A stretch of 64,000 bases of DNA from UTCHB3 sp964625575 (GCA_964625575.1 CAZVBQ010000016.1:16986-80985), one strand, 5' to 3'; shown: positions 8,517 through 18,234, counted from the first letter of the stretch. A program made the numbers and translations. Notes: generated by a model from the sequence alone, not told the origin.

Positions 8517-9788
8517 CTACAGTGGTAGAGTGCAGGTAAAGATCGAACCGTGACCTTGCTTGCTCTCTACCTCTACTCTTCCTCTGTGGCCTTCCATGAT
8601 CTTCTTTACGATCACAAGCCCGAGACCGGTACTCTTCTCACCAGCCGTTGATTTCACACTCAGTTTCTCAAACGGAACGAAAAGTTTGTTAAGCTCGGTG
8701 TGTGGAATTCCCTGACCGTTATCCTTCACACCAAATAACACCTCGTTATCCACTTTCTTCACGAACACAGTTATTGTGCTCTCCGGGAATGAGAATTTGA
8801 TGGCGTTTGAGATCAGATTGTTCATCACCTGTTCGATCTTTACGGGATCTATATTAACATTCACTTCTTCCACATTCGATTCATATTCAATGTGAATGCT
8901 CTTTTTATCAGCGAGCACCTTGTTCAACGCGATATTGTTCTGAACGAGATACGCGAGATCAAGCTCAACCGGCTTCAGGTTGAGGTCACCCGACTCGATA
9001 ACAGAGATATCAAGAAGCTCGTTAAGCAGCTTTAACACGAAATCACTGGAATTAACAATAATATTCACAAACTCCTGCTCGTCAGCAGTCAGTTTTTTTC
9101 GCCCTTCCTCCTGAAGAATGAGTCCAAAACTAAGAATGGCGCCGACAGGATTTCTGAGGTCATGAGCGGCCATCGAGAGGAATTTATTTTTATCTTTGTT
9201 GAGTTTTTCAAGTTCGTTGTTCTTTTTGGCGAGTTCACGGTGCATCCTTAAAAGCTGCTGATTTGCTTCCGCCAGCTCTCCGTTCTTCTGGATGGCATTT
9301 TCGTAGGTCGAGAGGAGAAGATCGATGATCTGGATCCTGTCGGAGTTGATGAAATATTTTTTTCCTCCGAAAACGATTTCCATTCCCATATTCGATACGG
9401 GCATGGTATGCCTTATTTCCTGATTCACAAGCACATATTTGATGCGGGAGAGGAGGAAGTCTTTATTGTAAGGCTTTGTAAGGAAATTGTCAGCGCCCGA
9501 TTGCAGCCCCTTGATCACATCATGGGGATCGGAAAGATTCGTCAGAAGCATTACCGGGATGTCCCGGGTTTCAGGTGTGTCTTTCACTTTTCTGCAAAGT
9601 TCATACCCGTCCATCTCAGGCATCAAAATATCGGTTACTATCAACGCGGGCTTTCCGGCATCCATAACCTTCATAGCCTCCACGCCATTTACCGCCGTCT
9701 TTACAGGGTATCCTTCAGTTTCCAGAATGTACGCGAGTTGCTCCAATTGGGTGGGGCTGTCCTCAACCACTAATATATAACTGATCAT
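8517..9788 (-). CDS. Receiver-histidine kinase hybrid protein
   Basis: 423 residues, soluble. An N-terminal receiver domain (about 1-120) has acceptor Asp53 in LIVTDILMPEMDG and Lys in FLTKPY. A linker and coiled coil (about 160-205) lead to a HisKA domain with His209 in FLSMAAHDLRNPVGAIL and a HATPase domain with NLISNAIKFS, DNGQGIP and STGLGLVIVKK. The frame runs open 15 codons upstream, but ATG at 9788 has a clear GAGGA ribosome site, so I use it. It lies directly downstream of the hybrid CheA gene on the same strand (90-bp gap). It could therefore read out or feed the chemosensory array through phosphotransfer to its receiver (inference). It lacks a DNA-binding output domain. Confidence 0.9.
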   Translation of the reverse strand: MISYILVVEDSPTQLEQLAYILETEGYPVKTAVNGVEAMKVMDAGKPALIVTDILMPEMDGYELCRKVKDTPETRDIPVMLLTNLSDPHDVIKGLQSGADNFLTKPYNKDFLLSRIKYVLVNQEIRHTMPVSNMGMEIVFGGKKYFINSDRIQIIDLLLSTYENAIQKNGELAEANQQLLRMHRELAKKNNELEKLNKDKNKFLSMAAHDLRNPVGAILSFGLILQEEGRKKLTADEQEFVNIIVNSSDFVLKLLNELLDISVIESGDLNLKPVELDLAYLVQNNIALNKVLADKKSIHIEYESNVEEVNVNIDPVKIEQVMNNLISNAIKFSFPESTITVFVKKVDNEVLFGVKDNGQGIPHTELNKLFVPFEKLSVKSTAGEKSTGLGLVIVKKIMEGHRGRVEVESKQGHGSIFTCTLPL

Positions 9789-9878
9789 TTTTTCCTCAAT
9801 GCCACCGTTTATCTGTAAAGCGGCACTTATCAATCTTTAAGATTTAAAAAACCATTACAATAGTACAAAATTAAGCAA

Positions 9879-12275
9879 TTAATTACTGCCTTTAACAAAA
9901 AATTTGATCGTGTCTATCAAAACAGACTGATCAAAACTCTTCTTCAAAATATAGGCGTTGGCTCCCGCGTTTATGCCGCGTGTTTTGTCCGCGTCAGTGG
10001 CGAGTCCCGTTACGAGAATCACAGGCAGTTTTTCAAGTGCCGGGGTTTCTCTCACTTTTTCCGTTAATTGCAGCCCGTTCATGTTGGGCATTTCTATATC
10101 GGAAACAAGAGCATCATAGTTTCTTGTGTGCAGGAGATTTAACGCTTCCACTCCGTCTTCCGCGGTATCAACTTTGAATCCGGCAGCTTCGAGTATCTCC
10201 ATTAAAAGGGTGCGGGAGGTTTTTGAATCGTCAACCACAAGCAGGTTGTAAACCTTGCTCTCGCTAAGTAACCCTTTGTCGGTTTCGGTCACTCCCTCAA
10301 GTCCAAGCAACCAGGCGGAACTTATAACAGGATACAACTTGCCATCACCAAGTACCGAAGCCCCGGCGTATTTTTTAATGCCATCAAGGGGTGGCTGGAA
10401 CGGTTTAATAATAATTTCAAGCTCGTCGCTCACTTCATCAACAAGTAACGCGATCCTGCGCTCCCGGGCTTTAAGAAATATGCAGGGATAAATACCCCTG
10501 TCAAGTGGCGCGCTGTCAATTCCAAAGTCGCTCCGGATGATCTTTACCGGCACTAATTCCCCATCACCAAAAACACCGAAACCCTTGCCGAAATGCTTTA
10601 TTTCATTTTTGTTGTACCTTGCTATTTTCTCAACGTAATGTGACTCGAGAAGGAACCTGAATTTTCCGGCGCTAACCTTCACCCCCCTTGTCGATGATAT
10701 CTTTACGGGAAGCTTTATCATCACTTGGAAAAACTTCCCTTTCTCACTGGAGACCGAAATGCTGCCTTTAAGTCTTTCAACTTTTTCTTTAACTATGCTC
10801 ATCCCAAGACCCCTTCCGGAGATGTCGGTGACGACACCAGCGGTGGTGATGCCGGACTGATAAATCAGTTCAACTGCTTTCGCTTCGTCCAAATGGCTTG
10901 CTTCATCGTCAGCGATCAGTCCCTTCTCCACCGCTTTTTTTAGAAGTGTGTTCAGATTCAGTCCCCTCCCGTCATCAGAGAGGGTCATAATAATGTTCCC
11001 TTCCACAGGCCCACTAATCTCGATCTTGATAGAACCTTCTTTGGGTTTGCCCGCGCCTATCCTTTCAGTCGGGGATTCAATACCATGATCAATACTGTTT
11101 CTAATGAGATGCAGAAGCGGGTCTTTCAATTCTTCGAGTATACGGCGGTCGACCTCTATATCCGCTCCTGAAATATACAGTTCTGCTTCCTTCCTTAAAG
11201 CCCGGGCAAGATCACGCATCGCTTTAGGGAGGATATCAAGCACATAACTGAAGGGCAGCATCAAGAGAGTCTGTGAATTGTCGTTAACCTCGTTGATCAG
11301 CCTGTTGGAAGTGCTTCTATACTGTTTAACTTCCGAGGCAAGTTCACTAATTCTTCTGCCGTGCTTGAACGACCACTCGCTAAGCATCTTAAAATTTTCA
11401 ATCACGGCTTGAAGTGTATCCCTCATCGGAGGAGGGAGGGTTTCGGCGAGGAGTCCGAGCCGTGTCAGTTTTTCCGCGATTTCTTCCACGGTCTTAAGTT
11501 TGCCGGTTATTTCACCCCCCAAGTGCTTGATCTCACTGTGGAGTTGATCGAAACTTAGTTTAATGTTCAGGAGTTCTTCTGTACTGTTCCTCAGGTCGTC
11601 AAGTTTAACGGTTGAGAGACGGATCGTCTCGGGAGTCTGACGCTGACTTGGGGGGTCGGCCTTCCTGTCAGGGTCTTTTCCGGCTTCAACTTGTGCCTGT
11701 GTCTCCGGTTGAGGCTCACTCTCCCCGGGCGATTTGTTTTTCTTCCGTATTTTCTTCCTGAGTTGTTCAATTTTCAGGTTGAACGATTCAAAATCCTCTG
11801 ATCCTTGAACGGTTTTTTGCTCCTTGGGGGTTGCGTCCCGGCCACCTTTGAAGCCGTGGGTTATCGACCCGGAGGATATCTCCCTGATGGCTTCGGTCTG
11901 AAGCCGCATTTCCTCCTCCTTGTCGAAACCATCTTCGCCTCTTTTTTTCAGGTCGATGTACTCTTTGGTAAGATCGAGTGCCCTGAGCAACACATCATAA
12001 TGAGAAGGATCGGGCTCTATCTCCTCCTTTTTTACAAGAGAGAAGTAAGTTTCCACATCCTGAAGGAGGTACTCAATTGAGCCCAAACCAACAGCCCTCG
12101 AGGCACCTTTAAGACTGTGGGCCTCCCTGTAGACCTCTTCGACGAGTTGAGGTGAATTGATGGCCGGTGAAGTTGTTTTTTCCAACTTCAACAGACAGGT
12201 CATCATCACCGAGAGATGTTCTTCGGCCTCTATCGAGAAAGTATTAAAAAGCCTTTCGAAGAAAGCCTTATCCAT
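9879..12275 (-). CDS. cheA: Hybrid chemosensory histidine kinase CheA with receiver domain
   Basis: 798 residues. Domain order: Hpt (phospho-acceptor His53 in AHSLKGASRAVG), a charged linker rich in Lys, Glu and Pro, a P3 dimerisation region, a CheA-type HATPase (HLIRNSIDHGIESP, DDGRGLN, SGRGLGMSIVKEKVE), a CheW-like domain, and a C-terminal receiver with acceptor Asp726 in VSDIEMPNMNG. Fusion of a receiver to CheA is typical of non-flagellar systems (Frz, Wsp, Pil-Chp types) rather than classic chemotaxis. A TTG four codons upstream is possible, but ATG at 12275 follows AAGGG at proper spacing. The gene overlaps the end of the MCP gene by 8 bp, so the two are coupled. Confidence 0.93.
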   Translation of the reverse strand: MDKAFFERLFNTFSIEAEEHLSVMMTCLLKLEKTTSPAINSPQLVEEVYREAHSLKGASRAVGLGSIEYLLQDVETYFSLVKKEEIEPDPSHYDVLLRALDLTKEYIDLKKRGEDGFDKEEEMRLQTEAIREISSGSITHGFKGGRDATPKEQKTVQGSEDFESFNLKIEQLRKKIRKKNKSPGESEPQPETQAQVEAGKDPDRKADPPSQRQTPETIRLSTVKLDDLRNSTEELLNIKLSFDQLHSEIKHLGGEITGKLKTVEEIAEKLTRLGLLAETLPPPMRDTLQAVIENFKMLSEWSFKHGRRISELASEVKQYRSTSNRLINEVNDNSQTLLMLPFSYVLDILPKAMRDLARALRKEAELYISGADIEVDRRILEELKDPLLHLIRNSIDHGIESPTERIGAGKPKEGSIKIEISGPVEGNIIMTLSDDGRGLNLNTLLKKAVEKGLIADDEASHLDEAKAVELIYQSGITTAGVVTDISGRGLGMSIVKEKVERLKGSISVSSEKGKFFQVMIKLPVKISSTRGVKVSAGKFRFLLESHYVEKIARYNKNEIKHFGKGFGVFGDGELVPVKIIRSDFGIDSAPLDRGIYPCIFLKARERRIALLVDEVSDELEIIIKPFQPPLDGIKKYAGASVLGDGKLYPVISSAWLLGLEGVTETDKGLLSESKVYNLLVVDDSKTSRTLLMEILEAAGFKVDTAEDGVEALNLLHTRNYDALVSDIEMPNMNGLQLTEKVRETPALEKLPVILVTGLATDADKTRGINAGANAYILKKSFDQSVLIDTIKFFVKGSN

Positions 12276-13920
12276 TTTTCCCTTCAAGTTTGAACTTCTT
12301 TACCTGACCCGCGAGATTATCAGCGAGTCCGAGAAGCTCATTGGCCGATACTTCAACCTCTTTGGTCGAATCGGCGTTGTGTGCACTCACAGTTCTGATG
12401 TTCTCCATGGCAGTGGCGATCTGATCCATCCCGATCTGCTGCTGCTGGTTCGAAGATGTGATCTGAAGTGAGGCATCGAACGAGAGCTCAATGCTTTTAC
12501 CAAGTTCAGTGATCACTTCTCCGGTCTGGTTAGCAGTCTTTATACCATCTTCAAGGGCTTTGGATGCCTGCTCGGTAGAGAGAACTGCTGAATTAACAAA
12601 GTTTTGAATATCCTGAAGTATAAGTCTGACCTGTGAGGTCGACTGTTTCGACTGCTCAGCGAGGTTTCTGATCTCCTGGGCCACAACCGCGAATCCTTTA
12701 CCCTGCTCACCTGCACGTGCCGCCTCGATTGAGGCATTCACCGCGAGAAGGTTCGACTGCTCAGCGATATCATTCACGGCGGCTATTATTTCGCCGATCA
12801 GCCTGCTGCGCTCACTCAGTTTCAGGATGTTATCGCTGATTGAGTGCATGTGGGTGCCGAATCTTTGTATGCCGTCGATTGTTGATTTTGTCGACTCCTG
12901 GCCGGCAGCGGAGATATCAAATGACTGCTGCGCGCGTTCGGCCACTTCCTTTGCTTTTTTATTCGAGAGGTATGATGTCTGCCTAACTTCTTCAACGGTC
13001 GCGGTGGTCTCCGTGATCGCGGCGACTGTTTCGGTGGAACTGCTGGCGAGCTCAGCCGTGTTCTGAAATATTTTATTGCTGAATTTGTTCAGGTTATTCA
13101 CTGCAACATTAAGTTCGGTGGTGATAACTTTAAGTGATGTCACCATTTCCGCGAATGAAAGAGCGAGCACTCCTATTTCATCCTTTCTTCCGGTATGCTG
13201 CGTCACATCCACCGTTAGATCTCCCGTTGATACCGTTCTTGCCGCCCGGCTTAAATCGAGAAGTGGCAAAGCGAGATTGGTGTTAAGAAACGCGATGAGC
13301 ACAATAGCGAGCACTATCAGGAATCCCCCGGTTATATAAAGAAGCACCCTTTTGTTTTGGATGATGGAATCAACACTGTCGAAACTCTGAACAGCCCTCA
13401 CCTGATAAGTTGCTATGAGATTCGTGACGATCTGCTTAAAGCTGCTGAAATTCTCGTTCAGACGGCTTCGAAGCCGCTGGAGTTCCGCGGTACCGGTATT
13501 CTGTCCCTTCGGGAGAGCGATCAAATGATTATAAACCGAGTCGGAAGCGGCAAGGTACTGTTCAGTTGCCCTGATAACTTCAATCAGTGTCGTATTATCT
13601 TCCAATCGTGAAGACATTCCCCTCAGAGTGTCGAGTTCGCTTTTAACACTTGACTTTGATCTCTCGAAGGCAGTGCTTTCGGGCACTATCAGGTCATCGT
13701 CTCCGCCCGCGATACTGTCGTTAACATGAGTTACAGCTTTTTGAAGAGTTGTAAGGTCGGCAACCGTTTTAAAATAGGCAGATACCTTCTTTGTGGTAAT
13801 GTCTTCAATTGTGCCGTAAGCGTCAAGGTTGAAATATATCAGGAGGAACGAGAACAAAATCAGTCCCGAGAAAGAGAAAAACAATTTCCACCGAGTTGAA
13901 ACGCTATTGATCCAGTTCAT
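12268..13920 (-). CDS. Methyl-accepting chemotaxis protein
   Basis: 550 residues. TM1 (about 12-30, LFFSFSGLILFSFLLIYF) and TM2 (about 193-215, VLLYITGGFLIVLAIVLIAF) flank a periplasmic helical sensor of roughly 160 residues that resembles a four-helix bundle. A HAMP domain follows (ALPLLDLSRAARTVSTGDL), then the long cytoplasmic coiled coil. Its hairpin tip, EQSNLLAVNASIEAARAGEQ, is the CheA/CheW-binding signature. No NWETF-like CheR-tethering pentapeptide is present at the C-terminus. It is the only receptor in the cluster and probably its dedicated input. The ligand is unknown; the sensor has no recognisable binding motif. An AAGG ribosome site precedes the ATG. Confidence 0.95.
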   Translation of the reverse strand: MNWINSVSTRWKLFFSFSGLILFSFLLIYFNLDAYGTIEDITTKKVSAYFKTVADLTTLQKAVTHVNDSIAGGDDDLIVPESTAFERSKSSVKSELDTLRGMSSRLEDNTTLIEVIRATEQYLAASDSVYNHLIALPKGQNTGTAELQRLRSRLNENFSSFKQIVTNLIATYQVRAVQSFDSVDSIIQNKRVLLYITGGFLIVLAIVLIAFLNTNLALPLLDLSRAARTVSTGDLTVDVTQHTGRKDEIGVLALSFAEMVTSLKVITTELNVAVNNLNKFSNKIFQNTAELASSSTETVAAITETTATVEEVRQTSYLSNKKAKEVAERAQQSFDISAAGQESTKSTIDGIQRFGTHMHSISDNILKLSERSRLIGEIIAAVNDIAEQSNLLAVNASIEAARAGEQGKGFAVVAQEIRNLAEQSKQSTSQVRLILQDIQNFVNSAVLSTEQASKALEDGIKTANQTGEVITELGKSIELSFDASLQITSSNQQQQIGMDQIATAMENIRTVSAHNADSTKEVEVSANELLGLADNLAGQVKKFKLEGKNG

Positions 13921-13936
13921 AAATAGACCTTTTGAA

Positions 13937-14476
13937 TTAAGAAATTTTCAGAATACCGTCGCCGGTCAATCGATCCATATCCAGCAACCTTGCAGAATCG
14001 GGGAACACCCCGCTAAAAATGTTTTTAAGGATACCCGAGCCTTCATCCTTTCTTAGACCAGCGAGTGCCCTGTTCTCAATCCCCTCAATCTCGTCACAGG
14101 CAAGAGCGAATATCACCCCTCCGTTTGAGCAGATAAGGATGTAGTGAGGATCGGAAGAAGGCTGATCAGCTTCATTCACGAGAACATCAACTGAAAAAAC
14201 ACCCGTGACTGTTCCCCTGAAATTGTAGATGCCAACGAGTTTTTTCTCCATTCCCGGTAATGGCACCACCTCCCTGAATCTGACAACCTCTATTATCTTC
14301 CCGGCTTCGATCAAAAACTTGACACCACAGGAAGTGAAGGCGATAAATGATTCGATTTCCTCACCTTCGCCTGTGACTGAAGGTTTCTTGGCAAGGGCAA
14401 GGGCATTCTCTTCCAGTTTTCGCCGGGTGAACGTCACCCCCGGATCAGAACCTGAAAATATTTCCGTATCCTTCAT
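13937..14476 (-). CDS. cheW: CheW-like scaffold protein (first copy)
   Basis: 179 residues. A CheW fold occupies about residues 40-170: ESFIAFTSCGVKFLIEAGKI, VVPLPGMEKKLVGIYNFRG and VFALACDEIEGIE-type strands match the SH3-like subdomains of CheW. It should couple the MCP to the hybrid CheA. The first ~40 residues are a non-CheW extension. The ATG at 14476 lies inside the end of cheR (32-bp overlap) and has no strong ribosome site, so translation probably depends on the upstream gene; the exact start is less certain. The two CheW-like proteins of this cluster are divergent from each other, which suggests different partners (for example one for the MCP and one for CheA). Confidence 0.82.
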   Translation of the reverse strand: MKDTEIFSGSDPGVTFTRRKLEENALALAKKPSVTGEGEEIESFIAFTSCGVKFLIEAGKIIEVVRFREVVPLPGMEKKLVGIYNFRGTVTGVFSVDVLVNEADQPSSDPHYILICSNGGVIFALACDEIEGIENRALAGLRKDEGSGILKNIFSGVFPDSARLLDMDRLTGDGILKIS

Positions 14477-15254
14477 ACTTGTTCGATTTAAGTTTTTCTG
14501 AAAGAGCCCCTTCAGCGAGGCCTGTGATAAAAAATCCCCCCGGTTCAAGTATTCCGAGCAGGTTTTCGGTGACCACATCTATCGCGGCGGGTTGCATATA
14601 GAGGAAAAGATTACGACAGAGTATAATATCGAACTTCGCCTCACCAAAGTAGAAGGTCGTGTTCCTGCTGAGGAGATTGTAACGCCTCACTTCCAGGTTT
14701 TTTTTGTATTTCTCTTTAATGACGTATCGCCTGTCAACAGGGTGGAAATGTTCGCCCTTAAAATCGTCACTGCATGTCCGGAGCGACCACTCAGTATAAA
14801 CACCGGATTCCATCATTTTGATCATTTTAGGATTGATCTCACCGCCGGTTATTTTAACGCTTCCATTTAAGTAATCGTTTCCCAGCGCGATGGCCATGCT
14901 GTACGGCTCCTCTCCCGATGAGCAGGCAGCACAAAATATTTTGATCTTCTCTTTTTTTCGAAGCAGTTCCCGGGAAATATTTGCCATGGTTGTCAGGGTT
15001 TCCGGCTCCCTGTTAAAATATGTCTCATTCACGGAGAATAGTTCGATTATCTCATCATCCACTTCGTTGAACAGATCGTAATTTATGCCGGTTTCAAACT
15101 GAGCAATGACCCTCTCCATTCCGAACTTCATGCTGAGCTTGCCAAGAATAAAGGCGGAATTCTCGATTTTTGAGGGAAGAATAAACCATCCGTATTTCTT
15201 CTCAATGTATCCCGAAAATTTCCGGAATATATCCACATTCTCTTTATTCCTCAT
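14445..15254 (-). CDS. cheR: Chemotaxis protein methyltransferase CheR
   Basis: 269 residues. An N-terminal helical part is followed by the SAM-dependent CheR domain: TYFNREPETL is the typical FFRDxxxF-like region, IFCAACSSGEEPYSMAIAL the SAM-binding loop, and FDIILCRNLFLYM the classic RN-x-L-Y motif. It should methylate glutamates of the MCP at 12268-13920. ATG at 15254 has a very strong AAGGGGAG ribosome site and overlaps the end of the upstream CheW-like gene by 11 bp, so I prefer it to the longer open frame. No CheB methylesterase gene is found in the window, so adaptation would be incomplete unless CheB is encoded elsewhere. Confidence 0.93.
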   Translation of the reverse strand: MRNKENVDIFRKFSGYIEKKYGWFILPSKIENSAFILGKLSMKFGMERVIAQFETGINYDLFNEVDDEIIELFSVNETYFNREPETLTTMANISRELLRKKEKIKIFCAACSSGEEPYSMAIALGNDYLNGSVKITGGEINPKMIKMMESGVYTEWSLRTCSDDFKGEHFHPVDRRYVIKEKYKKNLEVRRYNLLSRNTTFYFGEAKFDIILCRNLFLYMQPAAIDVVTENLLGILEPGGFFITGLAEGALSEKLKSNKYEGYGNIFRF

Positions 15255-15708
15255 TTGACTCCCCTTGAATAATTTTTTCACCCGTGGTAAGGTCGATAAG
15301 GATATCCTCCCTGATCAGTGCCCCCGGGTCGTCAAGTATATAACGGCCGGCTTCATCGATCAACAACCTCCCTTTTGTATATGTGTTCACGGCAAGATCC
15401 TTAAACGTGCCGGGATCAATTTCAAGCACGTCTTTCACTTCATCGACCACGAGCAAAAACCGGAATCCATTCCAGTTCATCAGGATCATTTTGTTCGAAA
15501 GATCGATCCCGTTAAAGTGGATGCCCAGTTTTTCATGGATCGAAACGAGAGCGAAAGGTTCACCCGCGATTATTACAAATCCAGCCACGGAAGGGTGCTC
15601 CCCGACCGGATACTCCTTTGGCGCGGCAGCAGGATAAACCTTTGAAACGTACCTGATAGGAACGAAAAACTCGTACTTCCCGATGCTGAATCGAAGGTGG
15701 TTTTCCAT
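15244..15708 (-). CDS. cheW: CheW-like scaffold protein (second copy)
   Basis: 154 residues, nearly all CheW domain: LRFSIGKYEFFVPIRYVSKV, then VAGFVIIAGEPFALVSIHEKL and FRFLLVVDEVKDVLEIDP. It is the first gene of the five-gene chemosensory unit (cheW-cheR-cheW-MCP-cheA), with overlaps or short gaps throughout. Only 17 bases separate its start from the stop of the upstream secreted glycosidase gene, too little for an obvious independent promoter, so the cluster may be transcribed from the glycosidase promoter. It should act as the adaptor between receptor and kinase. Confidence 0.87.
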   Translation of the reverse strand: MENHLRFSIGKYEFFVPIRYVSKVYPAAAPKEYPVGEHPSVAGFVIIAGEPFALVSIHEKLGIHFNGIDLSNKMILMNWNGFRFLLVVDEVKDVLEIDPGTFKDLAVNTYTKGRLLIDEAGRYILDDPGALIREDILIDLTTGEKIIQGESNEE

Positions 15709-15725
15709 GGCGTGCCGGTTGCCTT

Positions 15726-18188
15726 TTACTTTAAAAGCACCATTTTATGGGTGATGCTCTTTCCGCCCTGCTCGAGCACGGCAAGATATACACCACTCGG
15801 ATATTTTGCTGCATCCCAGGACACTTCATACTTCCCGGGCATCTGATAACCGTTAAGAAGTGTCGCCAGTTTCGCCCCGGTGATATCAAATATCTGCAAG
15901 CTTGCAACCCCGGCTTTATCGAGCACGTATCTGATCCTGGTTTCAGGATTGAATGGATTCGGGTAGTTACCCGCGAGCGCGAAACCTGAAGGTAACACTT
16001 CATCCTCAACTGAAACCGGCGCGTTACCCGGATATGAAACCTGAAGATTGTCAAGATAAATTGTTCCCGAGTAAACCTGCCCGGCCACCCTGTCACTTCC
16101 CAGTCTGATCTGAATCTCTTTAAGTCTTATGGGAAAGTAGAGTGTTCCGGTGTTACCCGCGGGCGCGGCCCTGTTAACGGGGGTTTTTGTCTCTTCAAAC
16201 ATCACTGAAGTGATATATTGAGGCATCGTTATTCGGAAAAGTTCATCGTTCTCATCGGTTATCATGTAGGTGACGTGGTGCTGCGGACCGTTGGCCTTCA
16301 CGTCAAGATGGATCGAATCAGGGACACCGAATACGGGAATGTCGGTTTTAAGATAGATATAGTTAAACTGTCCCGCCTGATATGTGAACTTGTAGTTGAT
16401 TTTGAACGATTTGGGTGAAGTGGTGAAAGTATCAGCGGTTGCTGTTACATTGGTTCCGGTGCTGTCGGTCAATACATATTCGAAGTTCCAACCGGTCAGA
16501 TCGTCCATCCCGCTTAAAATACGGTTGGTTGTTCCGATCTCCACATTAATGGTCACGGTATCTTTATTCCCGCGGTGATCGGCAATAACCTTTGTCGTGC
16601 CGGATGCCTTCCCCTTGAATCTTCCGACTGAATCAACAGAGCCCACTGCCGGATTGGAAACCGACCAGCTATAGAGATTAAGCTCGAGGTTTCTTGGGGC
16701 GCCGTCGAGATCCCAGGCTTGCGCGGTCAAGGGCACAATTCGTGATGAATCGGTAACCGTGAGTTCCGGCGACACTTCAATACGTGTGATCCCTTTTATT
16801 ACTACAAGAGCTGAATCTTTGAATCCCTGGTAGTTAACGTACACATACCCCGTATCCGGATCATTTCCGGCAGTGAGAGTTTTGCCGTTCAGGGTTGCTC
16901 CAAATCCCTGTGAGAGGGAGTACTGAGCGGTTGCCTGATTGAGGGGAACAGGATTGAACCAGTCGTCAAATCCATAAACTGAGAATGAAACCGTTTCACC
17001 ATGATACAGTCGGTAAGAGCTTGGTGATATTCTAACTTTGTTAAGTGAGCCCTGTGGCGTCGAGGTGAATACGGCTACCGCGTTCGCCACACTTCTTTCA
17101 ACCCCGTCGGAGGTCACGTTCAGAACCGAATCCCTCACAAAGAAAGTGGTTGAACCTCCGCCGTCAAGATTTATAGCCTGATATATTCCTATTCGCTGCA
17201 TAAAATCCGCGAGTTCATGCAAAGTCATTCCCACGCTTGCGGCGGAGCGGCCATCAACCGCTACCAAATAAACCTTCGAGGAATCACGGGAGAACCCGAT
17301 AGCTGTTCTGGGGTGCCTCTCATAAGTGTGAGATGGTCCCCCTTCTTCCAGATAGCCCTGATCAACGTAATCGGCTCCGTTATAAATTATTTTGGGGAAG
17401 CCACCGATCATTTCTTTTATTCTTTTGATGCCGGGGGTAAGGTTCATCAGAAGTTTAAGTGTGTCACCAATATTCACATTGGATGAAAGCCAGGTGCCGG
17501 CACTTCCGTTTCCGGAAAGAACCCTGATCGAGTCGTTAATTGCCATACCACCAACGCCGGAGACCTTGTTGGTAACCACACAGACCACAGTATCGTTGGC
17601 ATACCAGGAGGTCAGCGAACGCAGCGCCACTTCGGTACCGTAGATATTAGTGCCGGTGGTTGATCCCATAAACTTGTTGTAAAGCACCATCATGTCAGTG
17701 CCGCGGGTTTCGTTCACTCCCGATAATGGAGTGATAAGATTATTTTTGATCACTTTCCCCGTGAAAGTGGGACGCGCGATCATGGGAATTTTTTGGTCGC
17801 TGAAACCAATAACGGAAGGTCCGCCGGGTCTTCTTAGCAACTCGCCATCCCTCATTTGGATGTTGATGGGAATTCCCGTTCCACCGTAAAAATCGCCATT
17901 AACGGCACCAACAGCTATGTGGCCGGGGTAGCTCCGCCTGCGTGCCATAGAACTTGTCTGTTCATAACCAGCCAGCCTGTCTTGCGCTTTGATGGTTTCA
18001 ATTGAGTTATATGGTACATTCATATCGACCTCGAGAACGTAGATCTTCCAAGGCTTACTGTACTCCATGTAATGCTTGTAGAAAATCCCCATCCCCACTT
18101 GAAGATTGGAGACAGTATCAAAGTTCAATTGAGCGAATAGAGGGGAGGTGAGAAATAAAAACAGTGCAATATTTAGTAATTTCTTCAT
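15726..18188 (-). CDS. Secreted phosphodiester glycosidase (NAGPA-like) with Big domain and T9SS sorting domain
   Basis: 820 residues. Signal peptide MKKLLNIALFLFLTSPLFAQ. Residues about 60-380 form a phosphodiester glycosidase/NAGPA-type domain (the family also called exopolysaccharide biosynthesis protein, DUF2233): VGAVNGDFYGGTGIPIN, HPRTAIGFSRDSSKVYLVAVDG and the hallmark INLDGGGSTTFFV are visible. A bacterial Ig-like Big_2 domain follows (about 480-560, VSNPAVGSVDSVGRFKGKA), then a jelly-roll-like region. The protein ends with a Por-type sorting domain (NYPNPFNPETRIRYVL to ITHKMVLLK). The enzyme family uncovers sugar-phosphodiester bonds; here it probably acts on surface or environmental glycans after T9SS export. 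Its promoter candidate is at 18235-18265. It precedes the chemosensory genes by 17 bases. Confidence 0.9.
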   Translation of the reverse strand: MKKLLNIALFLFLTSPLFAQLNFDTVSNLQVGMGIFYKHYMEYSKPWKIYVLEVDMNVPYNSIETIKAQDRLAGYEQTSSMARRRSYPGHIAVGAVNGDFYGGTGIPINIQMRDGELLRRPGGPSVIGFSDQKIPMIARPTFTGKVIKNNLITPLSGVNETRGTDMMVLYNKFMGSTTGTNIYGTEVALRSLTSWYANDTVVCVVTNKVSGVGGMAINDSIRVLSGNGSAGTWLSSNVNIGDTLKLLMNLTPGIKRIKEMIGGFPKIIYNGADYVDQGYLEEGGPSHTYERHPRTAIGFSRDSSKVYLVAVDGRSAASVGMTLHELADFMQRIGIYQAINLDGGGSTTFFVRDSVLNVTSDGVERSVANAVAVFTSTPQGSLNKVRISPSSYRLYHGETVSFSVYGFDDWFNPVPLNQATAQYSLSQGFGATLNGKTLTAGNDPDTGYVYVNYQGFKDSALVVIKGITRIEVSPELTVTDSSRIVPLTAQAWDLDGAPRNLELNLYSWSVSNPAVGSVDSVGRFKGKASGTTKVIADHRGNKDTVTINVEIGTTNRILSGMDDLTGWNFEYVLTDSTGTNVTATADTFTTSPKSFKINYKFTYQAGQFNYIYLKTDIPVFGVPDSIHLDVKANGPQHHVTYMITDENDELFRITMPQYITSVMFEETKTPVNRAAPAGNTGTLYFPIRLKEIQIRLGSDRVAGQVYSGTIYLDNLQVSYPGNAPVSVEDEVLPSGFALAGNYPNPFNPETRIRYVLDKAGVASLQIFDITGAKLATLLNGYQMPGKYEVSWDAAKYPSGVYLAVLEQGGKSITHKMVLLK

Positions 18189-18234
18189 TTCAAGTGCCGG
18201 AATATTTTGTGGACAAAATGCGTAATCGCATTTA

